In this document: piece by piece, positions 25,729 to 32,601 of the stretch | Numbering within the stretch: the first letter of the stretch is position 1 | How the letters are laid out: every line of letters starts with the position of its first letter | Source: Paenibacillus terricola | GTDB taxonomy: Bacteria > Bacillota > Bacilli > Paenibacillales > Paenibacillaceae | NCBI RefSeq assembly: GCF_014779765.1 | Contig: NZ_JACXZA010000002.1 | Coordinates: 558,001-622,000, forward strand | Direction: 5' to 3' | DNA length: 64,000 bases | Notes under the pieces: generated by a model | What the model saw: the letters and a program-made list of their open reading frames with translations, nothing else | Databases searched by the model: none | What the model was told of the DNA's origin: nothing | Made by a program: the position numbers and the translations under genes

Positions 25729-27609
25729 ATGAACAGCACACTGCACCCTAGCCAGCCGGAAGACCGCTCGAAGCGAGCATCGGCGCTGCTCGTAATAACC
25801 CTTCTTAAGATGTACCGCTTGCTATGGACGGTGTCTCCGTTTAGTTTAATGGGCACCGTAGCTTGCCGACTTCTGCTTGCCTTTCAATCGGTCGTTCAAC
25901 TCTATTTCGTTAGTCTGCTGGTCAACGCCGTTACCCAAGTCATTACGGCGGGCCACCCTTTGCGAGAAGCAGGAGAGATTATCCTGTATCAGTTAGGGAT
26001 AACCCTAGCGGCTGCGGGCATAAAGTCACTGGACAGCATCATCATGACGTCCCTTAAGATGAAAACGAAGTTCTATTTGGATGACCGCATGGCGCAGCAA
26101 TCGTCGCGACTTCCGCTCGTTTATTACGATCGACCGGATTATTATGACTCATTTCACCGCGCGACCGCCAGCCAAAGCAGCATGATTCTAGTGGATGGTA
26201 CGTTTGCGGTTTTGCAAGGTATATTTACCTTCACCGGCTATTTCCTTGTAATCGCCAGCTTTCATTGGCTGCTCGCCGTAGGATTATTCGTGTTCGCCGC
26301 CCCTTCCTTTATCGTCAACACGCTTCTTGGACGGCGGCGGTTTGTGCTGATGATTTTTCAAACGCCGACTGCCCGCAAAACGCAGTATCTGTTCTCGCTG
26401 CTGGTCGGGCGGGAGGCTGCCAAAGAAATAAGGTTGTTTGGGCTAGCTCCCTATTTGATGGAACGATGGAGAAGCTTGTACGGGGAAAATGCCCAAAAGG
26501 AAGTTCGGTTGGAGAGGCAAGGGATTCTGATCAATGGAGGCGTGGAATCGTTCAATGGCCTTCTGGGAGGAGCTTTCATGCTGGGGCTGGCCTGGTTGGG
26601 AACGCAAGGAAGGTTGACGATTGGGCAGTATGTAGCGTTATCCCAAGCGTTTATTTCGGCTAAAGACCAGCTCCTTTCCATTTCTTCGAGTCTTGCGCTG
26701 ATTTATCAGAATATGCTCTTTGCCCGGGAGTTGTTTGCTTTTCTGGAGCTGCCGGTGGAGGAGGAGTCCTCCGCTCCGCTGTCCTTGCAAGTTCGAAGTG
26801 TGAAGGGAATTGAAGCGGACAACCTCGCCTTCCGCTATCCTGGCCAATCCGTACCTGTTCTCAGAGATATCAGCTTTCATATTCTACCCGGGCAGAAGAT
26901 TGCGATCGTCGGCGATAACGGTGCCGGCAAATCGACACTGGTCAAATGCCTGTTAGGACTTTATACGGCTTCAGAAGGGGCCATCCGATTCGATGGGATC
27001 GATATAAGGGCCTTGAACCCAACGGAACTGCGGAAGCGGATAACGGCGGTATTTCAAGACTATGTACGCTATCAGCTGACGGTGCGTGAGAATATCGGTT
27101 TCGGGTCCGTCGAACGGATGACGGATGACGGAGGGCTCGAGTTGGCTGCGGCCAAGTCGGGAGCCCATGCGTTCATCGAAGATCTGAAAGACGGCTTTGA
27201 TTCATCGCTCGGCCCTATGTTTGACGGAGGACGCGAGCTGTCGCAAGGCCAATGGCAGAAGATTGCCATCAGCCGGGCGTACTTCCGTCAAGCGGACGTT
27301 GTTGTGCTGGATGAGCCGACAGCCTCGATGGATCCGCTGACGGAAGCTGCCGTGTACGAGAATTTTCTGCGTATGGCCGATGGCAAGACTACCCTGCTCA
27401 TTTCCCATCGGCTCGGGATCTGCAAAGCCGTGGACTATATTCTGGTGATGAAGAATGGGCGGATTGTCGAGCGGGGTACCCATGAGGAGCTGCTGGGGCT
27501 GGGCGGCGAATACGAACGCATGTACAACGTACAGTCACAATGGTACGAGAATTCGGAAAGCAGTCAAAGGGAGTCTCAGCAGCTTCGGAATGTTATTCAT
27601 GCAGGATAA
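25729..27609 (+). CDS. ABC exporter (fused permease-ATPase), LanT/MsbA-like without C39 peptidase
   Basis: 626 residues. There are six membrane helices in about 30-330 and a nucleotide-binding domain from about 355: Walker A GDNGAGKS (395-402), signature LSQGQWQKIAISRA and Walker B VVVLDEPTASMDP. No N-terminal C39 peptidase domain is present, which fits substrates without a cleavable leader. It begins 7 bp after the thioredoxin-like gene and is followed 19 bp later by the second six-Cys peptide. Predicted to dimerise and export the peptides, and perhaps confer immunity. Confidence 0.88.
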   Translation: MNSTLHPSQPEDRSKRASALLVITLLKMYRLLWTVSPFSLMGTVACRLLLAFQSVVQLYFVSLLVNAVTQVITAGHPLREAGEIILYQLGITLAAAGIKSLDSIIMTSLKMKTKFYLDDRMAQQSSRLPLVYYDRPDYYDSFHRATASQSSMILVDGTFAVLQGIFTFTGYFLVIASFHWLLAVGLFVFAAPSFIVNTLLGRRRFVLMIFQTPTARKTQYLFSLLVGREAAKEIRLFGLAPYLMERWRSLYGENAQKEVRLERQGILINGGVESFNGLLGGAFMLGLAWLGTQGRLTIGQYVALSQAFISAKDQLLSISSSLALIYQNMLFARELFAFLELPVEEESSAPLSLQVRSVKGIEADNLAFRYPGQSVPVLRDISFHILPGQKIAIVGDNGAGKSTLVKCLLGLYTASEGAIRFDGIDIRALNPTELRKRITAVFQDYVRYQLTVRENIGFGSVERMTDDGGLELAAAKSGAHAFIEDLKDGFDSSLGPMFDGGRELSQGQWQKIAISRAYFRQADVVVLDEPTASMDPLTEAAVYENFLRMADGKTTLLISHRLGICKAVDYILVMKNGRIVERGTHEELLGLGGEYERMYNVQSQWYENSESSQRESQQLRNVIHAG

Positions 27610-27628
27610 CGAAGGGAGGTGAATTGTA

Positions 27629-27748
27629 ATGTGTGGTACAACTACAATGTGCACAACTCATGCTTGTGGTTATTATAACAGCATGCATGTATTGTTTCTG
27701 CTAGACGAAAACGGCCAACCATGTAATGGTTACTGCGGTTGCCAATAA
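27629..27748 (+). CDS. 39-aa six-cysteine peptide 2
   Basis: GGGAGGTG precedes ATG 27629 by 7 bases; 39 codons end at TAA 27746-27748. Cysteines at 2, 8, 13, 32, 36 and 38 repeat exactly the C-x5-C-x4-C-x18-C-x3-C-x-C spacing of peptide 1, and D26/G29 align with D29/G32 of it, although most other residues differ. The middle is more hydrophobic (MHVLFLLDENG). It is followed by a terminator almost identical to that after peptide 1, so the peptide-plus-terminator module was duplicated. It could be the second component of a two-peptide system. Confidence 0.75.
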   Translation: MCGTTTMCTTHACGYYNSMHVLFLLDENGQPCNGYCGCQ

Positions 27749-27755
27749 TGAGGAG

Positions 27756-27785
27756 AAAGGGACGCGAATCCGCGTCCCTTTTGAT
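27756..27785 (+). terminator. Terminator after peptide 2
   Basis: AAAGGGACGCG (27756-27766) pairs with CGCGTCCCTTT (27771-27781), then a T-rich tail. It closes the peptide operon. Confidence 0.9.
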
Positions 27786-27796
27786 TTGTGCGGAGA

Positions 27797-28717
27797 TTAC
27801 TTGTTATCATTCAGCTTGACGGGAATACAAAAGGCAAGCCGCACCATATCCCCAGGATCGGATAGTTCGGTGCTTTGAAAAATCGCCATCTCATGCCGGC
27901 TTTCATCCCATTGAAAGTTGCTTTGCGGAAGCCAACGGATCTTTACTAAATGAATAAGTTCACGCAGCACATGGAATGGTTCAGCGAGCGGTATAACTGC
28001 ATATGTCCCTCCATAAAGGGTAATGGACTGAACTTCCAAAGAAGAAGAAACATTCTTCGAGGTGGTGAAACTTACCGCATATCGCTGCATCGATTGCGCC
28101 GTAAGACAAGGATCGTCGAAGATGAGTCCGATTGCCTGGCTGTCACTTTCCAGCAGGTCATGGGTCTGCATCCATGTTGCGAGTTTGCTAAATGCCATTA
28201 ATACCGTCATATCGTACATCTCCTGGATGAGCGATCCTTTGCGATGGATGCATGCGGCCTGTCGAGCAGGGAGCAGACGAATCGTTATCTTAAGATTGGA
28301 ATACTTCTGCTCAATCTCCTGCAGTTGAGCGGCTTCATTCGCGGCCGCTCGCTCCTGTTCGAACTGCTCTTTCGTACGTTCAAGATTATATTTCTTCCGA
28401 TATTCAGACGCGCTCAAACCAGTGTGCCGGCGGAATGTTCGTGACAAGTGGGCAGACGATTGAAGACCGCACTCAAGCGCGACATCAGTCAAGCTTCGAT
28501 CGGGATCAAATACGATGACCTTGCTGATTTTCTCTACTCTCAGCCGATTGATAAATTGAAATACATTCTCGTTCATGACGTGTTTGAACACTCGGTGGAA
28601 ATGATGGGGCGAAAAAGCGGAAATACCGGCCAGTTCCTCAAGGGTAAAGGAAGAGGCCAGGTTATGTTCGATATATCGGACCACCTGATTGATACGAGCT
28701 ATATATTCCTTATTCAT
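27797..28717 (-). CDS. AraC-family regulator with GyrI-like effector domain
   Basis: 306 residues. The AraC double helix-turn-helix is N-terminal (about 8-110: ASSFTLEELAGISAFSPHHF, VALECGLQSSAHLSRTFRRH), followed from about 140 by a GyrI/SOUL-like small-molecule binding domain (ARQAACIHRKGSLIQEMYD and on). Such proteins sense cationic drugs or peptides (Rob/BmrR-type effector domain, known). It is convergent with the six-Cys peptide operon and shares the intergenic terminator region. Whether it regulates that operon is unknown. Confidence 0.85.
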   Translation of the reverse strand: MNKEYIARINQVVRYIEHNLASSFTLEELAGISAFSPHHFHRVFKHVMNENVFQFINRLRVEKISKVIVFDPDRSLTDVALECGLQSSAHLSRTFRRHTGLSASEYRKKYNLERTKEQFEQERAAANEAAQLQEIEQKYSNLKITIRLLPARQAACIHRKGSLIQEMYDMTVLMAFSKLATWMQTHDLLESDSQAIGLIFDDPCLTAQSMQRYAVSFTTSKNVSSSLEVQSITLYGGTYAVIPLAEPFHVLRELIHLVKIRWLPQSNFQWDESRHEMAIFQSTELSDPGDMVRLAFCIPVKLNDNK

Positions 28718-28777
28718 GTGTATAAATTATTTTCCCCCTGTCATTATGAATTTTCTTCATTATAAGGTTATTTGAGG

Positions 28778-28845
28778 AGGAAATACTTTACAAGGGAACA
28801 GGCGTTCCCTATAATAAGAAGGAAACATACCCAAAATTAGGGTGA
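28778..28845 (+). repeat. 68-bp repeat, copy B
   Basis: Partner of 24097-24164. It contains GGAACAGGCGTTCC, which resembles the Gram-positive LexA/DinR box (GAAC-N4-GTTC), and TATAATAAG, placed just ahead of a DinB-family gene; in copy A the box is broken. It also reads RKYFTREQAFPIIRRKHTQN as protein. Confidence 0.55.
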
Positions 28846-28880
28846 TCTTCTTCACCAAATTGAAAGTGAGGTTTTTGGAA

Positions 28881-29384
28881 ATGTTGCTAGAGTCAGATAG
28901 GGTTCTTTTGAACCAATATAGAGATCAACCTAAACATCTTATAGATGCAATAACAGGTCTGACCACAGAACAATTGGATTTGTGCCGAGCACCAGGAAAG
29001 TGGTCAATTCGTCAACTTGCTCATCACATTGTTGATTGTGAACTTAACTATTTTCAAAAACATCGCGTTGCGTTCTCCAATACGGGTCACAGGTTCATTT
29101 TTGACGACGGCTTTAATCCAGATATCTGGGCTGACGCTATGAAATATTCCGAGCGACCGATTCATATCGAACTTAAACTATTTGAACTAATAAGAGAATA
29201 TATTGTGTATCTTTATGAGACATTATCTGTCCCGTTAGACAGGGTGGTAACTATAGGAAATGAACAAGTTATCATTCGCGATGAATTGAGTTGGGATCTA
29301 TCGCACGCCAATCATCACATTAGCCAAATTTTTGAGACACGAAGTGTACATAACTTAATTATTCCCGGATCAGCTTTCACCTAA
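28881..29384 (+). CDS. DinB-superfamily (YfiT/DinB_2) putative metal-dependent protein
   Basis: About 167 residues from ATG 28881 (GTGAGG upstream); an in-frame GTG at 28842 has no site. A four-helix bundle is implied, with the three histidines of the DinB metal triad visible in RQLAHHIVDCE (first), later DRVVTIGNEQ and SHANHHISQIF. Members are thiol-S-transferase-like or of unknown activity (family knowledge). Its promoter area carries the 68-bp repeat with a LexA-like box. Confidence 0.8.
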   Translation: MLLESDRVLLNQYRDQPKHLIDAITGLTTEQLDLCRAPGKWSIRQLAHHIVDCELNYFQKHRVAFSNTGHRFIFDDGFNPDIWADAMKYSERPIHIELKLFELIREYIVYLYETLSVPLDRVVTIGNEQVIIRDELSWDLSHANHHISQIFETRSVHNLIIPGSAFT

Positions 29385-29405
29385 ATATCATTACAATAAA
29401 CCAAT

Positions 29406-29687
29406 TTGACGATGAGCGACAACCTGCAGGTCATGTTGCTCGCCAAAGAACTTTTAAAGTCGCTCACGCAGAAGGAAACCGTTGACACAACAAAGTATGC
29501 TCAAATGACGATCGCATTGGCCTTCGAGAGCCGAGAGAAGGTGGAGGAAATCGTGAATACTGCTGTCTCCTTGGGCGGGAAATCATATGAAGAGCCTGAG
29601 GATTATGGATTCATGTATCATTGGGCCTTCGAGGACTTGGACGGCCATATGTGGGCAATTAACTATATGAACACGGATGCAGCTTAG
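29406..29687 (+). pseudogene. Truncated VOC/glyoxalase-family protein
   Basis: The 93 codons correspond to the second half of PhnB-like VOC proteins (VMLLAKELLKSLTQKE, then EPEDYGFMYHWAFEDLDGHM). The usual first 35-45 residues with the FVNLPVKDL...FYxxLGF part are missing, and there is no ribosome site at 29406. Compare the intact homologue at 41662-42078. Possibly expressed as a half-domain, but more likely a remnant. Confidence 0.6.
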
Positions 29688-29716
29688 GGACAAGAACTTA
29701 AGAAGAAATTCCACAT
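29687..29716 (+). repeat. Dispersed intergenic motif, copy 4
   Basis: GGGACAAGAACTTAAGAAG followed by AAATTCC; the same GACAAGAACTTA core and a downstream ATTCC as at 31051. Confidence 0.5.
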
Positions 29717-29743
29717 CCATATACTTGAGAGAGGTGCTTCACA

Positions 29744-30136
29744 ATGGAAGCTCTAGGGTTCAAGAGCATTAATGTCATTACATTGTTTGTCGAGGATCTG
29801 CAAGCTGCGAAATCTTTTTACCAACAAGTCTTTGGTATCTCTTCCGTGTGGGAAGATGACAACTCTGCAGTATTTAATTTTGCTAACATGAGCATTAATT
29901 TACTAAGTGTTTCTGCCGCGCGCGGCCTCGTCGATCCTGAGGAGGTTGCTAACCCACAGGCGGGGTCACGGTTCGTACTCACCATTCGAATAGACGACGT
30001 GGATGCTGTCTGTACCGAATTAATTGAACGGGGTGTCGTTCTTCTCAACAGTCCTATGAACCGACCGTGGGGAGTGCGTACTGCAAGTTTCGCCGATCCT
30101 GGCGGGCATATTTGGGAGATAGCACAACAACTATAA
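29744..30136 (+). CDS. VOC-superfamily protein (glyoxalase/bleomycin-resistance fold)
   Basis: 130 residues, two beta-alpha-beta-beta-beta units: INVITLFVEDLQAAKSFYQQ (about 9-28) and FVLTIRIDDVDAVCTELIER with the closing ASFADPGGHIWEIAQ (about 113-127), whose E is the metal ligand. GAGAGGTG precedes ATG 29744. It may be a lyase, dioxygenase or resistance binding protein. No partner suggests a substrate. Confidence 0.85.
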   Translation: MEALGFKSINVITLFVEDLQAAKSFYQQVFGISSVWEDDNSAVFNFANMSINLLSVSAARGLVDPEEVANPQAGSRFVLTIRIDDVDAVCTELIERGVVLLNSPMNRPWGVRTASFADPGGHIWEIAQQL

Positions 30137-30192
30137 GAGAAAACGTTGGTAAGCTTTTTTCGGCGTTGCCTAGGCTGGGCGTAGTTCGAATC

Positions 30193-30213
30193 TGTCAGAT
30201 TACAAGAAAAACA
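30193..30213 (+). repeat. Dispersed intergenic motif, degenerate copy 5
   Basis: CTGTCAGATTACAAGAAAAAC precedes a terminator stem by about 8 bases, the same arrangement as the copies at 13682 and 30968. Confidence 0.35.
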
Positions 30214-30221
30214 TCAATTAT

Positions 30222-30246
30222 ATGCCGCATAGGTGCGGCATTTTTT
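30222..30246 (+). terminator. Intrinsic terminator after the VOC gene
   Basis: ATGCCGCA (30222-30229) pairs with TGCGGCAT (30234-30241), followed by six T. Confidence 0.88.
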
Positions 30247-30305
30247 ATCGGCTAGTCGGAGCAGTGAAAGGTCGAAAGCATGATTTGAAGCACAAAGAAG
30301 TCAAT

Positions 30306-30337
30306 TGTCGGGTGACAAGGGCTTAGTGATATTCCCA
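30306..30337 (+). repeat. Dispersed intergenic motif, copy 6
   Basis: TGTCGGGTGACAAGGGCTTA followed by GTGATATTCCC. The rest of the 30.14-30.49 kb gap shows no gene. Confidence 0.5.
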
Positions 30338-30499
30338 ACCAAATTGAGTTTCAGGCTCCAGCAGTAAGCGGCCAATTTGAAACTGCCAGTTCAGGACGTG
30401 GATGCATTCATCGCTTGGTTCAATGATAAACATGTATAATTGTATAAATTAAACCTTTGTAACACATATTAGACTATAAAAAGGAGAGTGGCCGTATTA

Positions 30500-30832
30500 A
30501 TGCTTCCGCCAGATGATACTTTCTACCGGGCCGACGAGACGGAGGGACAAGCTGCTGCTTTGTTATCCTCGGTATTAAACGAAACACTCATGGAACGTTT
30601 CAAACGTTTTTACGAATTCTACCGACTGAATTCGGGAGTGGATGATGGCTTTAGTCTAGCCAAAGACGCATTAGTGTTCGCCATATTGAAAGATATTAGC
30701 ACTTATGCCGATGAGGACGATCTAATATCGATACGCCGAGTGATGGGCGAATGGGATGAAATTCAATTTATGATTCAAGCCAGCAATGACTCGCTTAAGG
30801 AGAGTTTTGAGCAGGAACTGCTTAAGCATTAG
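30500..30832 (+). CDS. Conserved-looking helical protein, unknown
   Basis: 110 residues from ATG 30500 (or 114 from GTG 30488; the AAGGAG at 30481-30486 is slightly far from the first and too close to the second). It is acidic and predicted all-helical: ETLMERFKRFYEFYRLNSGV, FSLAKDALVFAILKDISTYA. There is no signal peptide or membrane segment. No family is recognised and no neighbour informs its role. Confidence 0.55.
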   Translation: MLPPDDTFYRADETEGQAAALLSSVLNETLMERFKRFYEFYRLNSGVDDGFSLAKDALVFAILKDISTYADEDDLISIRRVMGEWDEIQFMIQASNDSLKESFEQELLKH

Positions 30833-30959
30833 GGAGGATTTGAGCAGATTCTTTAGGAAGACGGCGCATAACGTCATACACACATCGAATTGAATCTGTC
30901 CCATGAATGCTAGCACACATCAATCAATAAATGTGACAATGGTTTTTATAGAAAAGATT

Positions 30960-30984
30960 CAACTGTCGGGTGACAAGAACATAG
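30960..30984 (+). repeat. Dispersed intergenic motif, copy 7
   Basis: AACTGTCGGGTGACAAGAAC followed by ATAGTCCC, 11 bases before a terminator stem. It shares an extended TGTCGGGTGACAAG core with the copy at 30306. Confidence 0.55.
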
Positions 30985-30994
30985 TCCCATTAGG

Positions 30995-31019
30995 AGCCGC
31001 ATAAATCGCGGCTTTTTTT
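30995..31019 (+). terminator. Intrinsic terminator
   Basis: AGCCGC (30995-31000) pairs with GCGGCT (31008-31013), followed by seven T. It ends the 30500 gene region. Confidence 0.88.
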
Positions 31020-31050
31020 GATTTATGTCATCAAGTTCATATCAAAGCGC

Positions 31051-31078
31051 AGTGACAAGAACTTAGGTACATTCCCGA
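31051..31078 (+). repeat. Dispersed intergenic motif, copy 8
   Basis: AGTGACAAGAACTTAGGTAC followed by ATTCCCGA, about 15 bp before the merR promoter. Confidence 0.5.
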
Positions 31079-31094
31079 CGAAGCAGAAGCCCTA

Positions 31095-31126
31095 TTGACC
31101 CTGTACCTAAGTCAGGGGTTTATAAT
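31095..31126 (+). promoter_or_regulatory. MerR-type promoter with 20-bp spacer
   Basis: TTGACC (31095-31100) and TATAAT (31121-31126) are 20 bp apart, the over-long spacing activated by MerR-family proteins. The spacer holds the dyad CCCTGTAC...GTCAGGG. It lies immediately before the MerR gene, implying autoregulated expression of the following genes. Confidence 0.75.
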
Positions 31127-31147
31127 AACAATAGGGGGAGGTGAATT

Positions 31148-31573
31148 ATGGAAGGATTAACAGTTAACCAAGTAGCTAAAGCAGCTGGTGTCAATGTCGA
31201 AACCATTCGTTATTACGAAAAGCGAGAATTGATACCTCAGCCTTCTAGAAACTCATCGGGATACAGGATTTTCTCATCAATAACTGTGCAAGATATTCGA
31301 TTAATCAAGAGAGCTCAGGATTTAGGATTTACCCTGGAAGAAATCAAAAGGCTATTATCAATTTTCAGAAGTGACGATTACTTTCCAATTGAGGAAATGC
31401 ATCTATTTGCTAAAGACAAGATCTGTAAGATTGAAGAGAAAGTTAACCAACTAAATAGGCTTAAATCCATGTTGGAAACGGTCGTTAATCAACCCAATAA
31501 CGCTATGGTGCAGTCAAAAAATGATTGTATTGTTATTCAGAATCTAAAGAATGGAGGACTGGAGAATGGCTAA
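31148..31573 (+). CDS. MerR-family metalloregulator
   Basis: 141 residues. An N-terminal winged helix (LTVNQVAKAAGVNVETIRYY, 4-23; LIPQPSRNSSGYRIFS) is followed by the long dimerisation helix and a C-terminal sensor part with Cys at 93 and 127. Mercury MerR needs three cysteines at set positions, not all of which are here, so the metal or thiol signal is uncertain. GGGGGAGGTG precedes ATG 31148. It overlaps the next gene by 8 bp and starts a metal-homeostasis block. Confidence 0.85.
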   Translation: MEGLTVNQVAKAAGVNVETIRYYEKRELIPQPSRNSSGYRIFSSITVQDIRLIKRAQDLGFTLEEIKRLLSIFRSDDYFPIEEMHLFAKDKICKIEEKVNQLNRLKSMLETVVNQPNNAMVQSKNDCIVIQNLKNGGLENG

Positions 31574-31901
31574 AATCGAAGTGTTTACAGCAGGAACCTT
31601 TTTGTGTGAGGAAATGGTCATCGAAGTACAAGAGTTAGCTTGCTCCAAATGTGACGTTACAGTCTATAACTTAAATAAAAGGCATGCTTCTAGCGAAAAT
31701 ATCGTAAAAGCAAAGTTGTATGGCGTTCAGATGATTCCTTCAGTCGCGATTAATGGAAAGGTCATTGACATTGAGAAGGTGAAAAATGCGAGACTTCATG
31801 GACTAAAACAAAATGAATTTGGGATTGATAAAACTGAATCGATCGTAGCGGCAGAACCCAAAGAAGCGACAAATTCCCAAAATGTGCATTTACCCACTTG
31901 A
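31566..31901 (+). CDS. Thioredoxin-fold protein linked to merR
   Basis: 111 residues from ATG 31566, which overlaps the merR stop. The beta-alpha-beta start KIEVFTAGTFLCEEMVIEVQ lacks a CxxC active site; cysteines are at 13 and later at ELACSKCD (CxxC further along, about 29-32). The cis-proline loop VQMIPSVAINGKVID (about 59-73) confirms a thioredoxin/glutaredoxin fold. Such proteins follow merR genes in Bacillales (recall) and may bind or reduce metals. A CsoR operator follows directly. Confidence 0.7.
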   Translation: MAKIEVFTAGTFLCEEMVIEVQELACSKCDVTVYNLNKRHASSENIVKAKLYGVQMIPSVAINGKVIDIEKVKNARLHGLKQNEFGIDKTESIVAAEPKEATNSQNVHLPT

Positions 31902-31902
31902 T

Positions 31903-31919
31903 ATACCCCTATGGGGTAT
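31903..31919. promoter_or_regulatory. CsoR-type operator, copper island
   Basis: ATACCCCTATGGGGTAT is the G/C-tract palindrome recognised by CsoR copper repressors. It lies upstream of csoR itself. Close copies are at 32564-32580 and 44055-44071. Confidence 0.85.
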
Positions 31920-31948
31920 GTTAATCTTTGTTCAGGGAAGGTGATTCT

Positions 31949-32278
31949 ATGGAGCAATTTGAACAAGAGCAGGTTGAAAGCTGCCACAACAACAGAAATG
32001 AACGTAAGAGTCATCATTCGGATCAAGTAAAAAGCAATTTGACTTCACGATTAAATCGAATTGAAGGGCAGATTCGAGGATTAAAGAACATGATAGAGAA
32101 AGATACCTATTGCGATGATGTTCTTAATCAGATAGCCGCAGTTCAGTCAGCATTGAATAGCGTTGGTAAGCTCTTGTTGGAACACCATATGAATAGCTGT
32201 GTTATCGAACGCATCCAAGAAGGTGATCATGAAGTCATTAAAGAGCTCATGATTACCATGAATAAATTAATAAAATAA
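31949..32278 (+). CDS. csoR: CsoR-family copper-sensing repressor
   Basis: 109 residues from ATG 31949 (GGGAAGGTG upstream). The DUF156/CsoR four-helix fold is seen in LTSRLNRIEGQIRGLKNMIE and NQIAAVQSALNSVGKLLLEH. The Cu(I) ligands C-H-C are present: Cys in DTYCDDV, then His and Cys in EHHMNSCV. Copper binding releases the protein from DNA (known). It heads csoR-copZ-copA and is itself downstream of a matching operator. The N-terminal 25 residues are His/Asn-rich, which is longer than usual. Confidence 0.92.
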   Translation: MEQFEQEQVESCHNNRNERKSHHSDQVKSNLTSRLNRIEGQIRGLKNMIEKDTYCDDVLNQIAAVQSALNSVGKLLLEHHMNSCVIERIQEGDHEVIKELMITMNKLIK

Positions 32279-32305
32279 TTTAATCTATCAAAGGGAGAGA
32301 TGACA

Positions 32306-32509
32306 ATGCAATCCGTGACACTTAAAGTTCAAGGCATGTCCTGCAATCACTGTGTGAATTCTATTGAAGGCGCGGTTAAGCAGCTCGGGGCGAACGCTAA
32401 AGTGGATTTATCCGCTGGTACAGTTACTGTGGAATTCAATGAATCCAACATTACTTTGGATTCAATTAAAGAGGCAATCGAAGAACAAGGTTATGATGTT
32501 ATTAACTAA
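32306..32509 (+). CDS. copZ: Copper chaperone CopZ
   Basis: 67 residues, a single HMA domain with the Cu(I)-binding loop GMSCNHC (about 10-16) and the closing EEQGYDV. ATG 32306 is 8 bases from GGGAG; the ATG two codons earlier is too close. It delivers Cu(I) to CopA in the cytosol (known). It lies 27 bp after csoR and before a second CsoR box. Confidence 0.93.
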   Translation: MQSVTLKVQGMSCNHCVNSIEGAVKQLGANAKVDLSAGTVTVEFNESNITLDSIKEAIEEQGYDVIN

Positions 32510-32563
32510 CAGAGGGGGCTGCTTAGCAGCTCTTTCTAAACACATATTTTTTTTGATAATAAT

Positions 32564-32580
32564 ATACCCCCTAGGGGTAC
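32564..32580. promoter_or_regulatory. Second CsoR-type operator, before copA
   Basis: TATACCCCCTAGGGGTA, a C/G-tract palindrome almost the same as at 31903. It gives copA its own copper-responsive promoter. Confidence 0.82.
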
Positions 32581-32601
32581 ATTACAATGAGAGGTGAGCT
32601 T

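Noticed and set aside
27629-27748. Six-Cys peptides as lanthipeptide or sactipeptide precursors
   Set aside because: No LanM/LanBC or radical-SAM gene and no leader sequence are nearby; disulfide machinery is present instead.
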